DNA of 64,000 bases from Lyngbya sp. HA4199-MV5 (GTDB lineage: Bacteria > Cyanobacteriota > Cyanobacteriia > Leptolyngbyales > Leptolyngbyaceae). The number at the start of each line of letters is the position of its first letter. Positions within the stretch are counted from its first letter, which is position 1. The notes under the pieces were generated by a model. That model did no database searches. It was not told the DNA's origin and worked only from the letters and a program-made list of their open reading frames with translations. The translations under genes were made by a program, and so were the position numbers. The stretch is from the NCBI GenBank assembly GCA_019359375.1, contig JAHHHL010000017.1, forward strand, positions 62,001 to 126,000, read 5' to 3'. Shown one piece after another: positions 1-7,717 of this stretch.

Positions 1-668
1 TCGCTGGCAGGATACGCCTTGCCGCTACGCAGTTGCTCGATCGGCGCATACCCCTCGGTGCCAATCTTTGTACCTGGTTGGTTAGATGCCTCCACTGACA
101 GGAGTTTGGCAACACCAAAATCAATGAGCACCAGCTTATTGTCAAACTTGCGGCGAATAATATTGGACGGAGTGATGTCGCGATGAATAACCTGATGATC
201 GTGAACGAACTTGAGGATCGGTAAAACACCCGCCAGCACTTCGCGAATGCGCTGCTCAATAAACACGCCGTTCTGAGCCAGTTCTTGCAAGAGCGTGTTG
301 CCTTCAATGAACTGCTGCACCAAATAAAGGCGTTTATCGTGTTCAAAATATGCCAATAGCGCTGGGATTTGGGGGTGTTCACCCAGTTCATACAGCCGCA
401 CTGCCTCTTGCTCAAAGAGCTTGACGGCTTTTTCCAATGACTTTGTGCCCTGTAGCTGGGGTGAAAACTGCTTGATGACGCACTTTGCTTTCAGGCGATC
501 GTCATCCAATGCCAGGTACGTTCTGCCAAAACCACCCTGCCCGATCGGACGCATGAGCCGATAACGTCCCCGCAACAAGGGTATCAGTTTGGTGCCACAA
601 CTAAGGCAAAACTCGGCATCATCAGCGTTTTGGGGGTGCTGGCAGTCTGGATTAAGGCAGCAGGTCAT
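1..668 (-). CDS. Serine/threonine protein kinase with N-terminal zinc ribbon (partial, 3' end outside window)
   Basis: I translated this from the minus strand; the ATG is at 666-668 and the frame stays open to base 1, giving 222 residues. The first ~30 residues form a four-cysteine zinc-ribbon-like motif (C-x-N-P-x-C, then FCLSCG), as in a large cyanobacterial Hanks-type kinase class. The kinase domain follows: glycine loop GQGGFGRTYLA, a lysine in CVIKQF, catalytic loop VIHRDITPSNII, LIDFGVAK, and the activation segment GTEGYAPIEQ. It should phosphorylate Ser/Thr on unknown targets. The C-terminal half, where a membrane or sensor domain may lie, is beyond the window. Kinase assignment is firm; the signal is unknown. 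Confidence 0.93.
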   Translation of the reverse strand, partial: MTCCLNPDCQHPQNADDAEFCLSCGTKLIPLLRGRYRLMRPIGQGGFGRTYLALDDDRLKAKCVIKQFSPQLQGTKSLEKAVKLFEQEAVRLYELGEHPQIPALLAYFEHDKRLYLVQQFIEGNTLLQELAQNGVFIEQRIREVLAGVLPILKFVHDHQVIHRDITPSNIIRRKFDNKLVLIDFGVAKLLSVEASNQPGTKIGTEGYAPIEQLRSGKAYPAS

Positions 669-1034
669 ACGTATGCACCAGGAACTTGTACTCTATTTTC
701 CCTGATTCGCCGCGTTCTACACTACTCTTGTACGCGATCGCCAAGACTCGCTGACATGAGCAACCCTTGAGGCTTCTGCCCAAACACCCTTACAGAGTCA
801 AGAAGCGAAGCTGGGTTTAACCTTGTTTCGTCACCACTGGCTTTACCCAACCTACTCAAGAATCGGGGTTTTGAGCGTTTTGTCAGTCAATCAGGGTGCT
901 TAGACAAAGGTTGTTCAAACGCAATTGAACCTCTTCCAACGCTGAGCAGTCTAACGTTTGACTCAATGCTTCTGCCGCTTCATCGCCTTGCTGCCAACGC
1001 AAACGTCTCTAACCTTTATTCGGTTCAACCACGT
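669..1034. other. Intergenic region between divergent kinase and protease genes
   Basis: About 366 bases between a minus-strand kinase and a plus-strand protease, so promoters for both should lie here. I see no convincing -10/-35 pair, RNA gene or repeat. Confidence 0.4.
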
Positions 1035-2333
1035 ATGACTACGCAGAAATTTTTTGCTAGAACAGCCGTCTTAGTCGCTACAACGGTACTCGTTACGGGT
1101 GCGGCTAGTAGTTCCAAGAGTTGGGCAGAGCCGCAACCGAGTCCAAAGCAACTGGTAAATCAAGTCTGGCAGATTCTCGATCAAAACTATGTTGACAGCA
1201 GTTTTAATCAACAAGATTGGAAAGCGGTACGGCAAGATTATTTAGGGCGCACCTACAGCTCCAAACAGCAAGCCTATACGGCGATTCAGCAGATGGTGGC
1301 GAAGTTAGGCGATCGCTACACCGAATTTTTTGAGCCGCAGGCATATAATGCTCTCAATACCGAAATTAGCGGCAATCTCTCTGGCATTGGTCTGGAGCTT
1401 GCTGCCAATGAAAAGACAAAAGCGCTAACAGTCGTTGCCCCCATCGAGCGATCGCCCGCAGCATTAGCAGGCATTTTACCGGCTGATGTGATTACTAGCA
1501 TTAATGGACAGTCCACGCGCGGCATGAACATCAACGATGCCGTCAAAAGAATTAAAGGACAAGCAGGGACGCAGGTTGTACTCAACATCCTGCGAGGCAA
1601 CCAAGACCTGACCTTCAAGCTCACGAGAGCCAACATCACCATCAATCCCGTGTCTTTTCGCACAGAAACGACTGAGTTTGGCAAAATCGGCTATATTCGT
1701 CTGCCAGAGTTTACGCAAACAGCGCCTGCTGAGATGAATCGTGCGATCGTCACCCTGGAAAAGCAAGGTGTGCAAGGCTACGTCCTTGACCTGCGGTCTG
1801 ATCCAGGTGGGTTGTTGGATGCCAGCTTAAAGATCGCCAGCATGTGGATGGAGCGAACCCCGATCGTCTCCCTCGTGAATCGGCAAGCAGTCAAAGAGCG
1901 CTACGAGACAGAAGGGCGATCGCTGACGCAAAAGCCGTTAGTTGTGTTGGTAGACGGTGGTTCTGCCAGCGCCAGCGAGATTTTAGCAGGAGCGCTGCAA
2001 GATGATGGACGCGCCATTTTAGTGGGTACACGCACGTTTGGCAAAGGCTTGGTGCAAGCGATACAACCCCTGGGTGACGGCTCGGCGCTCAAGCTCACGA
2101 TCGCCAAATACTACACCCCAAAAGGACGAGACATCAATCATGTCGGCATTACACCCGATGTGATCGTCGGACTAACAGATGCCCAGAAGAAAGCGCTTGT
2201 GCAAAAACGTCAGGTCGGAACGACTGCTGATCCCCAGTACCTTAAGGCGATCGACAGCTTAGGGCGGTTAATTCAAGCCAAAGCAGCGGCTCCGATGCAA
2301 TCAGGTGAGCCTCTTAAAGCCGTTCTACAGTAA
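1035..2333 (+). CDS. S41 family C-terminal processing peptidase
   Basis: A carboxyl-terminal processing protease (Ctp family, Ser/Lys dyad) that would act in the periplasm or thylakoid lumen. Cyanobacterial members include the CtpA enzyme that matures D1 of photosystem II, but paralogues exist and I cannot tell which this is. The frame is open from 966; I prefer 1035 because the next ~31 residues read as a signal peptide (MTTQKFFARTAVLVATTVLV..., ending near SKSWA). A PDZ domain (GIGLELA, SPAALAGILPADVI) is followed by the S41 core with GGSASASEI (first Ser about residue 310) and the lysine motif FGKGLVQ. Length 432 residues is normal. The gene is monocistronic by spacing. Confidence 0.92.
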   Translation: MTTQKFFARTAVLVATTVLVTGAASSSKSWAEPQPSPKQLVNQVWQILDQNYVDSSFNQQDWKAVRQDYLGRTYSSKQQAYTAIQQMVAKLGDRYTEFFEPQAYNALNTEISGNLSGIGLELAANEKTKALTVVAPIERSPAALAGILPADVITSINGQSTRGMNINDAVKRIKGQAGTQVVLNILRGNQDLTFKLTRANITINPVSFRTETTEFGKIGYIRLPEFTQTAPAEMNRAIVTLEKQGVQGYVLDLRSDPGGLLDASLKIASMWMERTPIVSLVNRQAVKERYETEGRSLTQKPLVVLVDGGSASASEILAGALQDDGRAILVGTRTFGKGLVQAIQPLGDGSALKLTIAKYYTPKGRDINHVGITPDVIVGLTDAQKKALVQKRQVGTTADPQYLKAIDSLGRLIQAKAAAPMQSGEPLKAVLQ

Positions 2334-2378
2334 GCCGTTCTACAGTAAAAACTGCTTGACAAAATGATGTTGCAACCA

Positions 2379-2843
2379 TTACGGCAGCACAAGTTTTGCA
2401 GCAGTGATGGCTTGCAGCGCTCGAGGCGATAGCTCAATTTCAACGCCTGCCTCACCCGCGCCGATCAATATGGTTGGAAAAGCCATCAAGCTTCCATCTA
2501 TAAAGACAGACATCGAACCCGCACCGATCGGAGAAATGCCATTGGGTGGATAATCGAGCAACTCTAAAAGAGTCGTTCTGTCTGCCAATTGCAAGCGCTT
2601 GCAGCCCATTTGTGCAGCTATCTGATGCAAGTCTATGCGCTGGTTACTCGGAGCCACGATCAGACAACGCTGCTCTCGGTCTTTTGCCTCTAGCAGCAAG
2701 GTTTTCGTAATGCGACGAATCTCGTAACCCAATGCTTGAGCAACATCATGGGGGCTGCGAATGGGCATCAGCAGGTCTTTATGAACATGCACCTGATAAG
2801 GCGTTCTGGTCTCCTCCAGACATCTCCTGATGCGATCGTGCAT
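2379..2843 (-). CDS. YbaK/aminoacyl-tRNA deacylase domain protein
   Basis: A 155-residue YbaK/ProX-like protein. Family members hydrolyse mischarged aminoacyl-tRNAs such as Cys-tRNA(Pro). Family-like features are the N-terminal helix with VHVHKDLLMPIRSP, the TKTLLLEAKD strand, CLIVAPSNQRIDL, and NGISPIGAGSMSVFIDGSL, which matches the G-x-x-x-P-x-G loop. A longer frame begins with TTG at 2885 and overlaps the stop of the upstream gene; I chose the ATG at 2843, which starts at the first recognisable helix. It follows the 3643-2878 region gene on the same strand and may be co-transcribed. Exact substrate is unknown. Confidence 0.82.
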   Translation of the reverse strand: MHDRIRRCLEETRTPYQVHVHKDLLMPIRSPHDVAQALGYEIRRITKTLLLEAKDREQRCLIVAPSNQRIDLHQIAAQMGCKRLQLADRTTLLELLDYPPNGISPIGAGSMSVFIDGSLMAFPTILIGAGEAGVEIELSPRALQAITAAKLVLP

Positions 2844-2877
2844 AACGGTCACCCTGACGCTTAACACTGTAGGCAGT

Positions 2878-3627
2878 TTACCCAAACGCCTGCGCTAAGC
2901 GAGCAAACGGACATTTGCTGACTTTAGGCGTGACCGGATGATGTTGTGGAAGCGGTGCTACCGGATGATCTTGCACAAGCTGAGACTGTGCCAGAGCTAA
3001 AGCGCTTCGAGCATGACTTAGCTTGCTTTCATCCTTGATGATCGAACTCATGCGATTTAGATAGGCTTGCAGATACCTGACTCGAAGTTGAGGCTGGTCA
3101 CTGATGCGCTCCAGGAAGGGAAGATCTGACTCTGCCATAAACCGAATCGCCAGCATTGGAATCGGGCTACGGAGAGGACGGAAATCAGGATTATGCAGCC
3201 CCGGCGTTTCATTATGCTGATGAAACTCGCCAAGCATGAGACCTTGTTCAACAAAGAAGGGCTTGAGCTTTTGCTGTACCGCATCAATAAGTTCAGGTGC
3301 CTGCTCAGGCGAAACATCGGGAAAGACGAGCATAATGGCTTTGTAAAACGCAAGCTCTCCGCTCTTAGGTTCTAGCTCTAAAAACTGATCCCGGTAGCAA
3401 CGCACAATCTCTTCAACCTGAGCTTGCCCCATTGCCTGTGTGTGAATGACTGCTAGCCGAATGGTGTCAAGTTGCAAGGCACGCGGTACAAACGGACACA
3501 CGGGACCCGATCGCCCCAAATCGGGATGTGGTCTCCCCAAAAAATTCTTGACCCACTCGTTCATTTCGGTTAAACAAGTCAGATCTGGCTGTAGCTGATT
3601 GAGATCAGCAGGTGCAAAAAACTGCAT
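2878..3627 (-). CDS. Conserved protein of unknown function with two CPF motifs (DUF6875-like?)
   Basis: A 249-residue soluble protein without signal peptide or membrane segment. An N-terminal block WVKNFLGRPHPDLGRSG is followed by GPVCPFVPRAL, and the C-terminus ends CPFARLAQAFG, so each end carries a Cys-Pro-Phe motif. The middle has FHQHNETPGLHNPDFRPLRSPIPML, rich in His and Pro, which could bind a ligand or metal. The N-terminal block resembles what I remember of the DUF6875 family, but I am not certain. It is transcribed divergently from the NRPS at 4101 and sits just upstream of the YbaK-like gene. A role with the NRPS is possible from position only. Confidence 0.6.
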   Translation of the reverse strand: MQFFAPADLNQLQPDLTCLTEMNEWVKNFLGRPHPDLGRSGPVCPFVPRALQLDTIRLAVIHTQAMGQAQVEEIVRCYRDQFLELEPKSGELAFYKAIMLVFPDVSPEQAPELIDAVQQKLKPFFVEQGLMLGEFHQHNETPGLHNPDFRPLRSPIPMLAIRFMAESDLPFLERISDQPQLRVRYLQAYLNRMSSIIKDESKLSHARSALALAQSQLVQDHPVAPLPQHHPVTPKVSKCPFARLAQAFG

Positions 3628-4100
3628 GTTCTTAGGTCCATAGAACGTTAACGGTTTGGTTGCGCCAAGGTGAGTAGCGCCTCACCAAGTCAAAAAGTTG
3701 ACTGCTGAAGAATGAACTGGTAGCTGTTAGGCACTGAAAACTATGCCGCCACTAAAGATCTAGCAGGCAGGGTATTGACACCGTTGGGGAGCGTGCATGA
3801 TGTCTCCGCTGAATTGACTTAAAAGACTTGTAAAAATACTTGAGCAACTTTCTGAGCAAAGCCAACTCAAAGTAGACATCTTAGGTGATTTGTCTGGAGT
3901 AACTGATGGTTACAGATTGCCTTCCCCATCAGGTGGTCGCCTACGTGTGATCGCTTATGTTGACTGAAACTTTATTCACTTATTACGAACCATAAAGTTT
4001 GAACAAACTTGAAGCTGAAAGGACTGCCAAATCAAGGTTGAGGGTGAATCGTTTGGTAATGGGAGATTGTTGCCGGACGTAAAGATGGAGCTAAGACGCA
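3628..4100. other. Divergent intergenic region upstream of the NRPS
   Basis: 473 bases between the CPF-motif gene and the NRPS. Besides the interrupted small ORF at 3797-3967 I see no repeat or RNA. GGAG at 4087-4090, ten bases before the NRPS ATG, is a plausible ribosome binding site, and an in-frame TAA at 4092 excludes an upstream extension of the NRPS. Confidence 0.5.
3797..3967 (+). pseudogene. Possible small ORF interrupted by an in-frame TGA
   Basis: Two consecutive ATG codons (3797, 3800) lie 6-9 bases after a GGGGAG ribosome-binding-like run. The frame reads MMSPLN, then TGA at 3815-3817, then about 49 open codons ending at TGA 3965-3967. The downstream part reads like protein (LSEQSQLKVDILGDLSG, then GGRLRVIAYVD). 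It may be the remnant of a small gene, a sequencing error, or chance. I do not recognise the family. Confidence 0.25.
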
Positions 4101-6809
4101 ATGCAAGGGGACAAACGGACAACTTCAGGCAACCTTTTGACGGCTGAATGCCAGATGTCACCTTCTTTATGGGAAGGGAACCGTGTTGATACAAACCAGG
4201 CAGCATGTATTCATCTTTTGTTTGAAGCACAGGTTGAAAAAACACCCGATGCGATCGCGGCTGTCTTTGAAAACCAGACCTTTACGTACCGGGCATTGAA
4301 CCAACGAGCCAATCAATTGGCACATCACCTGATCAATCAAGGGGTCGGCGCTGATGTGCTTGTTGGCATCTGTGTGGAACGATCGCTGGCGATGCTTGTC
4401 GGGCTGCTCGGCATTCTCAAAGCAGGTGGAGCGTATGTGCCCCTTGATCCCACCTACCCAGCAGAGCGTTTGGCATTTATTCTGGACGATACCCAAGTGC
4501 CTGTTATTCTGACTCAGGCGCATCTGGTTAACAGTTTGCCTGCCTGCGCTGCTCAGGCGATCTGTCTAGACTCTGACTGGGAAGCGCTCAGCCGGAATAC
4601 TTCAGAAAATCCCACCGGGCGAGCGATCGCCAGTAACTTGATGTATGTCATTTACACGTCGGGATCGACTGGTAAACCGAAGGGTGTCATGATTCCTCAC
4701 GCGGGCATTTGGAATCAACTTCACTGGAGACAAACAACCTTTACCCTCACACCAGCAGACCGAGTTTTGCAGTCTATTTCCTTCAGCTTTGACCCGTCTG
4801 TCTGGCAGATCTTTTGGCCATTATCGTTTGGGGCACAGTTGGTCTTGCCAGTTCCAGACGGGCAAAAAGATCTAACCTATCTCATTCAATTAATGGTTCA
4901 ACAGCAGGTAACCGTTACGGCATTGGTGCCATCTCTGCTGCGCGTTTTATTAGCACAGCCAGCGCTGGCTCAGTGTACTTCTTTAAAGCATGTCTTCTGT
5001 GGTGGGGAAGCGTTACCAACTGAGCTGATCGAACAGTTTTATCAGCGCTTTCGGTCAAGTACGCTGTTACACAACGTTTACGGTCCCACCGAAGCCTCGA
5101 TCGACGCAACGTTTTGGACGTGTCAGCCTTGTGTTGATCGTCGGATCGCCCCGATCGGTCGAGCGATCGCAAACACACAAATCCACATTCTTGACGAACA
5201 CCTGCAACCTGTAGCCTCTGGAGAAGCAGGTGAACTGCATATCAGCGGTGCAGGGCTGGCTCGTGGCTATCTCAATCGTGCCAAACTGACGGCTGAAAAG
5301 TTTATTCCTGACCCACACAGCAACGCACCCAATGCCCGTCTCTACAAAACGGGAGATTTGGCACGCTATTTACCCGACGGCAACATTGAATTTCTGGGAC
5401 GCATTGACCATCAAGTAAAAATTAGGGGCTTTCGGATTGAGTTAGGCGAAATTGAAACGGCGCTCAATCAGCATCCTTTGCTTGCTGAAACGGTAGTTAT
5501 TGCCCGTGAAGACTCGCCAGGAAATCATCGTTTAGTTGCTTATGTTGTGCCGTCTGAAAAAGTAGTGCCAACGACAACTGAACTCCGAAGTTTTTTGCAG
5601 GAAAAGCTGCCTGAGTACATGGTGCCATCCGCTTTTGTAGTGCTAAAAGCTTTGCCCTTAAACACAAGCGGTAAGTTAGACCGCCAAGCTCTACCGATCC
5701 CAGACGCAGAAGATTTTGCTTTAGAAACTGCCTTTGAAGCACCAAAAGATGCTTTAGAACAGGATTTAGCACAGCTTTGGGAGCAGGTTTTGAACATTCA
5801 TCCGATCGGGGTGAAAGATAACTTCTTTGAACTAGGGGGAGACTCTCTACTGGCTACCCGCGTGTTGGCTCAAGTCGAAACGCTGCTCGGACAAAACCTA
5901 CCTCTGGCTGTGTTTCAGGAAGCAGCAACAGTAGAAAAACTGGCTGAGTTTATCCGGCGGCAAGATTTGCCCATGACTCAGAAGCCGCTAGTTGCCATTC
6001 AGCCGCAGGGGACACGACCACCGCTCTTCTGCATTCACTCAAGGAACCATCATGTTTTGAACTATTTCCCCTTGGCTCGCTACCTGAACCCCGATCAACC
6101 TGTTTATGGCTTACAGCCATCCACAACAGATATTGACCTGATTACCAAACTCTCAGTCGAAGCACTGGCGACTGAATATATTGGAGAGATACGAACCATT
6201 CAGCCTCATGGTCCCTATTTTTTGCTGGGCTATTCTTTTGGGGGACTGGTTGCCTATGAAATGGCTAGACAACTCACTCTTCAAGGGGAATGCGTTGCAT
6301 TGTTAGCGATGGTTGATACCTACAATTTAAGACAGCCGTGGTTTAGACCTGTACCGATTCATCGTCATCTTTTCAGACGTTTAGCCATTCACAAAGCTGC
6401 TCTTAGCAAGCGGCGACTGAGGGAAAAAGTGAGCTATGGCTGGAAGCTCTTAGCGCAGGACATACAAAAAGAGACAGGCGAACAATCATTGCGGTCGCTT
6501 CAGTCGCCTGCCCCTGAAACTGTGGTGATCGAAGCGGCTTATAGTCAGATGACGCAAAACTACAGCCCTCAAAGCTATCCGGGACGAGCGATCCTGTTTA
6601 GAACACCTCAAGCACCTGAAGAATGGCTGCGTTTGGTTCCCGCTAAAATTGATGCCTTGTTAGGCTGGTCAAAACTAATCGACAGCCTTGAGGTTTGTGA
6701 GCTGCCATGTGACCATTTCAACGTGGTTTTCGAGCCTTTCGTTCAGCATTTAGCAGCAGGGCTACAGAGGTACCTTGATGTTGCTCAGGGTAATGACTCG
6801 ATCGGCTGA
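4101..6809 (+). CDS. Single-module nonribosomal peptide synthetase, A-PCP-TE, no condensation domain
   Basis: A 902-residue NRPS-like enzyme. The adenylation domain (about 35-535) has LKAGGAYVPLDP, YTSGSTGKPKGV, NVYGPTEASI, YKTGDLARY, GRIDHQVKIRGFRIELGEIE and the lysine motif NTSGKLDRQ. Aligned by eye to GrsA, the specificity residues read D-P-W-A-F-G-V-I-D-K; the leading Asp suggests an alpha-amino acid, but I cannot name it. A carrier domain follows (ELGGDSLL, Ser about 582). A type I thioesterase follows, with GYSFGG (Ser 712), Asp about 739 and HF (His about 872). The N-terminal stretch LLTAECQMSPSLWEGN resembles the linker that normally follows a C domain, so the protein may descend from a larger synthetase. 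No other NRPS or PKS genes are near. The start is set by the RBS at 4087 and an in-frame stop at 4092. Confidence 0.93.
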   Translation: MQGDKRTTSGNLLTAECQMSPSLWEGNRVDTNQAACIHLLFEAQVEKTPDAIAAVFENQTFTYRALNQRANQLAHHLINQGVGADVLVGICVERSLAMLVGLLGILKAGGAYVPLDPTYPAERLAFILDDTQVPVILTQAHLVNSLPACAAQAICLDSDWEALSRNTSENPTGRAIASNLMYVIYTSGSTGKPKGVMIPHAGIWNQLHWRQTTFTLTPADRVLQSISFSFDPSVWQIFWPLSFGAQLVLPVPDGQKDLTYLIQLMVQQQVTVTALVPSLLRVLLAQPALAQCTSLKHVFCGGEALPTELIEQFYQRFRSSTLLHNVYGPTEASIDATFWTCQPCVDRRIAPIGRAIANTQIHILDEHLQPVASGEAGELHISGAGLARGYLNRAKLTAEKFIPDPHSNAPNARLYKTGDLARYLPDGNIEFLGRIDHQVKIRGFRIELGEIETALNQHPLLAETVVIAREDSPGNHRLVAYVVPSEKVVPTTTELRSFLQEKLPEYMVPSAFVVLKALPLNTSGKLDRQALPIPDAEDFALETAFEAPKDALEQDLAQLWEQVLNIHPIGVKDNFFELGGDSLLATRVLAQVETLLGQNLPLAVFQEAATVEKLAEFIRRQDLPMTQKPLVAIQPQGTRPPLFCIHSRNHHVLNYFPLARYLNPDQPVYGLQPSTTDIDLITKLSVEALATEYIGEIRTIQPHGPYFLLGYSFGGLVAYEMARQLTLQGECVALLAMVDTYNLRQPWFRPVPIHRHLFRRLAIHKAALSKRRLREKVSYGWKLLAQDIQKETGEQSLRSLQSPAPETVVIEAAYSQMTQNYSPQSYPGRAILFRTPQAPEEWLRLVPAKIDALLGWSKLIDSLEVCELPCDHFNVVFEPFVQHLAAGLQRYLDVAQGNDSIG

Positions 6810-6826
6810 CTCGATTGATCGATTGG

Positions 6827-7705
6827 TCACGAAGGCAATGCTACAGGTGGCACGGCTTTGGTTTCTAGGAGCGCAACACTACGACGGGTGGCTTCCACAA
6901 AGCGGCTAACGCGGATGGGATCGATCGGCTGATCGCGACGACCATGTCGCTTGAGCGATGTAGAGGCAATCACACCATTTGCCGCCTGCATCAGGGTTGG
7001 AACATTCTCCCAATCGGCACCACTGCCAATGAAAACAGGTGTACCGTTTGCGGCAGCAGTCGCGAGTTCTAAATCTTCCAGATTCGGCGGACTCCCTGTA
7101 GCCCATCCAGACAGAATGACGGCATCTGCCAAACCGCGCTCGATCGTATCCTGCACGGCAACGGTGAGGTTGGGTGAACTCAGCGGACGAGCATGTTTGA
7201 CCAACACATCCGCAAAGATTTTGACATCGCTGCCCAACTCACGCCGATAACGGAGCAGTTCATGGGCGTTGCCTTCAATGAGCCCCTGATCAGTTGCCAT
7301 CACGCCTGTGAGCACATTGACGCGGATGAATTGCGTCTGCGTACAGGTGGCGATCGCCAGCGCACTCCGCCCATCATTCCGCAGCACGTTAATGCCAATC
7401 GGAAGCGTCACCATCTGCTGTAGCCGATGCACGACCAGGCTCATCGCACTCACAACCGCTGGATCAACATGCTCTTTGGGGAACGGTGCATCAAAAAAGT
7501 TTTCGACAATGATGCCATCCACACCACCGGAAGCAAGAGCAGTCGCTTCTTGTTCGGCGCGATCGATGACCGCTTTCAGGCTACCGCCCCATAGCGCCGA
7601 AGTGGGCAGTGGCAATAAATGAACCACACCAATGATCGGGTTGGAAGTTTTGAAAATTTGAAGTAAGTCCACAGGCGTAAAAAATTCGGACTCATCTGAG
7701 TGCAT
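6827..7705 (-). CDS. btpA: BtpA family protein (photosystem I biogenesis)
   Basis: A 292-residue TIM-barrel-like protein of the BtpA/SgcQ family. Diagnostic stretches are PIIGVVHLLPLPTS near the N-terminus, GVDGIIVENFFDAPF, LPIGINVLRND, FIRVNVLTGVM, DVLVKHARPL and TPVFIGSGA with IASTSLKR. In Synechocystis, BtpA is a thylakoid-associated factor needed to accumulate photosystem I reaction-centre proteins; that role is assigned here by family. It is convergent with the NRPS, whose stop is 18 bases away, so the two are separate units. Confidence 0.93.
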   Translation of the reverse strand: MHSDESEFFTPVDLLQIFKTSNPIIGVVHLLPLPTSALWGGSLKAVIDRAEQEATALASGGVDGIIVENFFDAPFPKEHVDPAVVSAMSLVVHRLQQMVTLPIGINVLRNDGRSALAIATCTQTQFIRVNVLTGVMATDQGLIEGNAHELLRYRRELGSDVKIFADVLVKHARPLSSPNLTVAVQDTIERGLADAVILSGWATGSPPNLEDLELATAAANGTPVFIGSGADWENVPTLMQAANGVIASTSLKRHGRRDQPIDPIRVSRFVEATRRSVALLETKAVPPVALPS

Positions 7706-7717
7706 CGATTATCAGAA

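Noticed and set aside
966-1034. Upstream in-frame ATG at 966 for the C-terminal processing protease
   Set aside because: The start at 1035 gives a standard signal peptide; the longer form puts 23 unlike residues before it.
2844-2885. Longer YbaK-like protein starting with TTG at 2885
   Set aside because: It overlaps the upstream stop and the extra residues do not look like the family; the ATG at 2843 is better placed.
3815-3817. TGA as selenocysteine in the small ORF
   Set aside because: No SECIS-like element and no known selenoprotein match; pseudogene or error is simpler.
3630-4100. A condensation domain fragment upstream of the NRPS
   Set aside because: Translation in the frame of the NRPS meets TAA at 4092, and I saw no HHxxxDG-like motif in this region.
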